The notes beneath the pieces are model-generated. The model was not told the DNA's origin. It did not search any database and saw only the letters and a program-made list of their open reading frames with translations. 6,068 nt of DNA from Holophagae bacterium (lineage in GTDB: Bacteria; Acidobacteriota; Thermoanaerobaculia; Thermoanaerobaculales; Sulfomarinibacteraceae). Shown piece by piece: positions 5,136 to 6,068 of the stretch (the stretch's first letter is position 1; every line of letters begins with the position of its first letter). The stretch lies in contig JAUWTC010000175.1 of NCBI GenBank assembly GCA_030609785.1, positions 1 through 6,068 of the forward strand, written 5' to 3'. The position numbers and the translations under genes are program-made.

Positions 5136-6068
5136 ATGAAAACCACCAGAATAACCATCCTGATTTCACTCGCAATTCTCCTGCTCTGCGGGATCCCAAC
5201 GATCTCCATGGCAAATGAGCTGATTTTCGAAGGTACCCTCAACGACACGGAAGGACGCCCCGTCGCTGACGGTTCCCATTTCTTTGATTTCACGATCTTC
5301 ACTGCACCAGCCGGCGGGACAACGCTGTGGGCCGAAAGCCACGACAACGTCAACATCGAGCAGGGACACTACTCGATCATCCTTGGCAGCCGGACGGCCC
5401 TCGATCTGCCTGCCGGCACCTACTGGGTGCAAACCACCGTCGACGGCGAAGTCCTGCAACCCCGATCCAAGATCCTGCTCGCGGACGGGGATTGCACAAT
5501 CACCAATAATCTGATGGTCGACGGCAGAATTGGAGTCGGGACGGCGAATCCGGGGTATCCGATCCACATCGACCAGGGCAACACGGCCTCCGGATTCCGG
5601 ACGTACTGGGGTTCGAATATGACCTCGGCCTACGGCGAGTTCAAGCATGCCTATGCCGACGGCTTGATCATCAACTCCCACACGGGCGGGACCTTTGCGG
5701 AAATCCGATTCCAGAACAACAGCGTCACCAATATGTTCCTGAGATCCAACGGCAACCTGGGCATCGGAACCGACACCCCGGGAGTCAAGCTGGAGGTCTG
5801 GGGCAAGGGCTACTTCGGGAACCGGAGCACGACACCAACGATCGCCGGCGGCATCGTCGACATCCATAACCCCAGTGGAACCGGCTCAAGTCTCCTGGTG
5901 ACCAGCTACGGCTTCAGTACCGAGACGATGTTCATCGTTGAAGGCACCGGGGACGTCGGTATCGGAAAAGCCAACCCGACCCACCTGCTCGATGTCGGCG
6001 TCTCGGGCGCCTATTGCGACGGCGGCGCCTGGGTCAACGGCTCTTCGCGGTCGTTCAAGGAGAACATC
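5136..6068 (+). CDS. Secreted fibre-like protein entering a peptidase S74 chaperone domain (3' end outside window)
   Basis: The first 311 codons are open to the window edge. Residues 1-26 form a Sec signal peptide with cleavage expected after SMA (24-26). Residues 29-84 (from LIFEGTLND to YSIILGS) match an N-terminal beta domain found in many bacterial surface proteins, which begins with a 'y-x-G-x-L' strand and has G-G-x-x-L-W-x-E in the middle. Three copies of a fibre motif follow: RIGVGTANP (131), NLGIGTDTP (207) and DVGIGKANP (273). The visible end, GAWVNGSSRSFKENI, is the start of an S74 intramolecular chaperone domain, which trimerises fibres and then cuts itself off. S303 and K308 have the Ser-x4-Lys spacing of the S74 dyad reported for MYRF. 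The domain is common in phage tail fibres; the signal peptide and neighbours favour a cellular surface fibre or adhesin. Probably an operon with the 123-residue gene. Confidence 0.85.
   Translation, partial: MKTTRITILISLAILLLCGIPTISMANELIFEGTLNDTEGRPVADGSHFFDFTIFTAPAGGTTLWAESHDNVNIEQGHYSIILGSRTALDLPAGTYWVQTTVDGEVLQPRSKILLADGDCTITNNLMVDGRIGVGTANPGYPIHIDQGNTASGFRTYWGSNMTSAYGEFKHAYADGLIINSHTGGTFAEIRFQNNSVTNMFLRSNGNLGIGTDTPGVKLEVWGKGYFGNRSTTPTIAGGIVDIHNPSGTGSSLLVTSYGFSTETMFIVEGTGDVGIGKANPTHLLDVGVSGAYCDGGAWVNGSSRSFKENI

Noticed and set aside
5166..5867. Minus-strand open frame of 233 codons opposite the fibre gene
   Set aside because: Antisense of the signal-peptide and fibre-motif coding region. 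The plus frame has a ribosome site, signal peptide and recognisable S74 start.
5136..6068. Prophage tail-fibre region
   Set aside because: The S74 start alone suggests phage, but the Sec signal peptide, the secreted neighbour and the absence of any phage structural gene argue against it within this window.

Overview
The window looks like chromosomal DNA of a GC-rich Gram-negative bacterium. An Acidobacteriota (Thermoanaerobaculia-like) host is my best guess, from the combination of an ECF sigma/zinc anti-sigma pair, a large TPR-CHAT protein and a secreted protein ending in a 'DGFES..' motif. This is inference: there is no rRNA or housekeeping marker, and Myxococcota, Planctomycetota or Gammaproteobacteria cannot be excluded.

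Layout, left to right. (1) The first 22 codons of a leftward gene (68 to 1) form a signal peptide behind a strong ribosome binding site. (2) A 131-bp divergent control region follows. (3) A rightward, translationally coupled pair encodes an ECF-type sigma factor (200-706) and a membrane anti-sigma factor with an H-x3-C-x2-C zinc motif, one membrane span and an external beta-rich domain (699-1382). (4) A leftward 1062-residue gene (4551 to 1363) encodes an exported protein, probably a lipoprotein. It has a PDZ domain, about ten TPR units and a C-terminal caspase-like CHAT protease with its His and Cys in place. Its 3' end overlaps the anti-sigma gene tail to tail by 20 bp. (5) A 160-bp divergent control region contains two small inverted repeats. 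(6) A rightward pair encodes a 123-residue secreted protein ending in a DGFES-type motif (4712-5083) and a secreted fibre-like protein that is just entering a peptidase S74 chaperone domain when the window ends (5136 onward).

Apart from the sigma factor, every gene encodes an exported or membrane protein, so this is an envelope and surface module. The most interesting possibility is that the exported PDZ-TPR-CHAT protein is a proteolytic partner of the sigma/anti-sigma pair, by analogy with the PDZ protease DegS acting on the anti-sigma factor RseA. The sequence shows the parts and their proximity; the functional link is inferred.

I found no tRNA, rRNA, CRISPR array, insertion sequence or convincing intrinsic terminator. 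No stretch longer than 300 bases lacks a gene.
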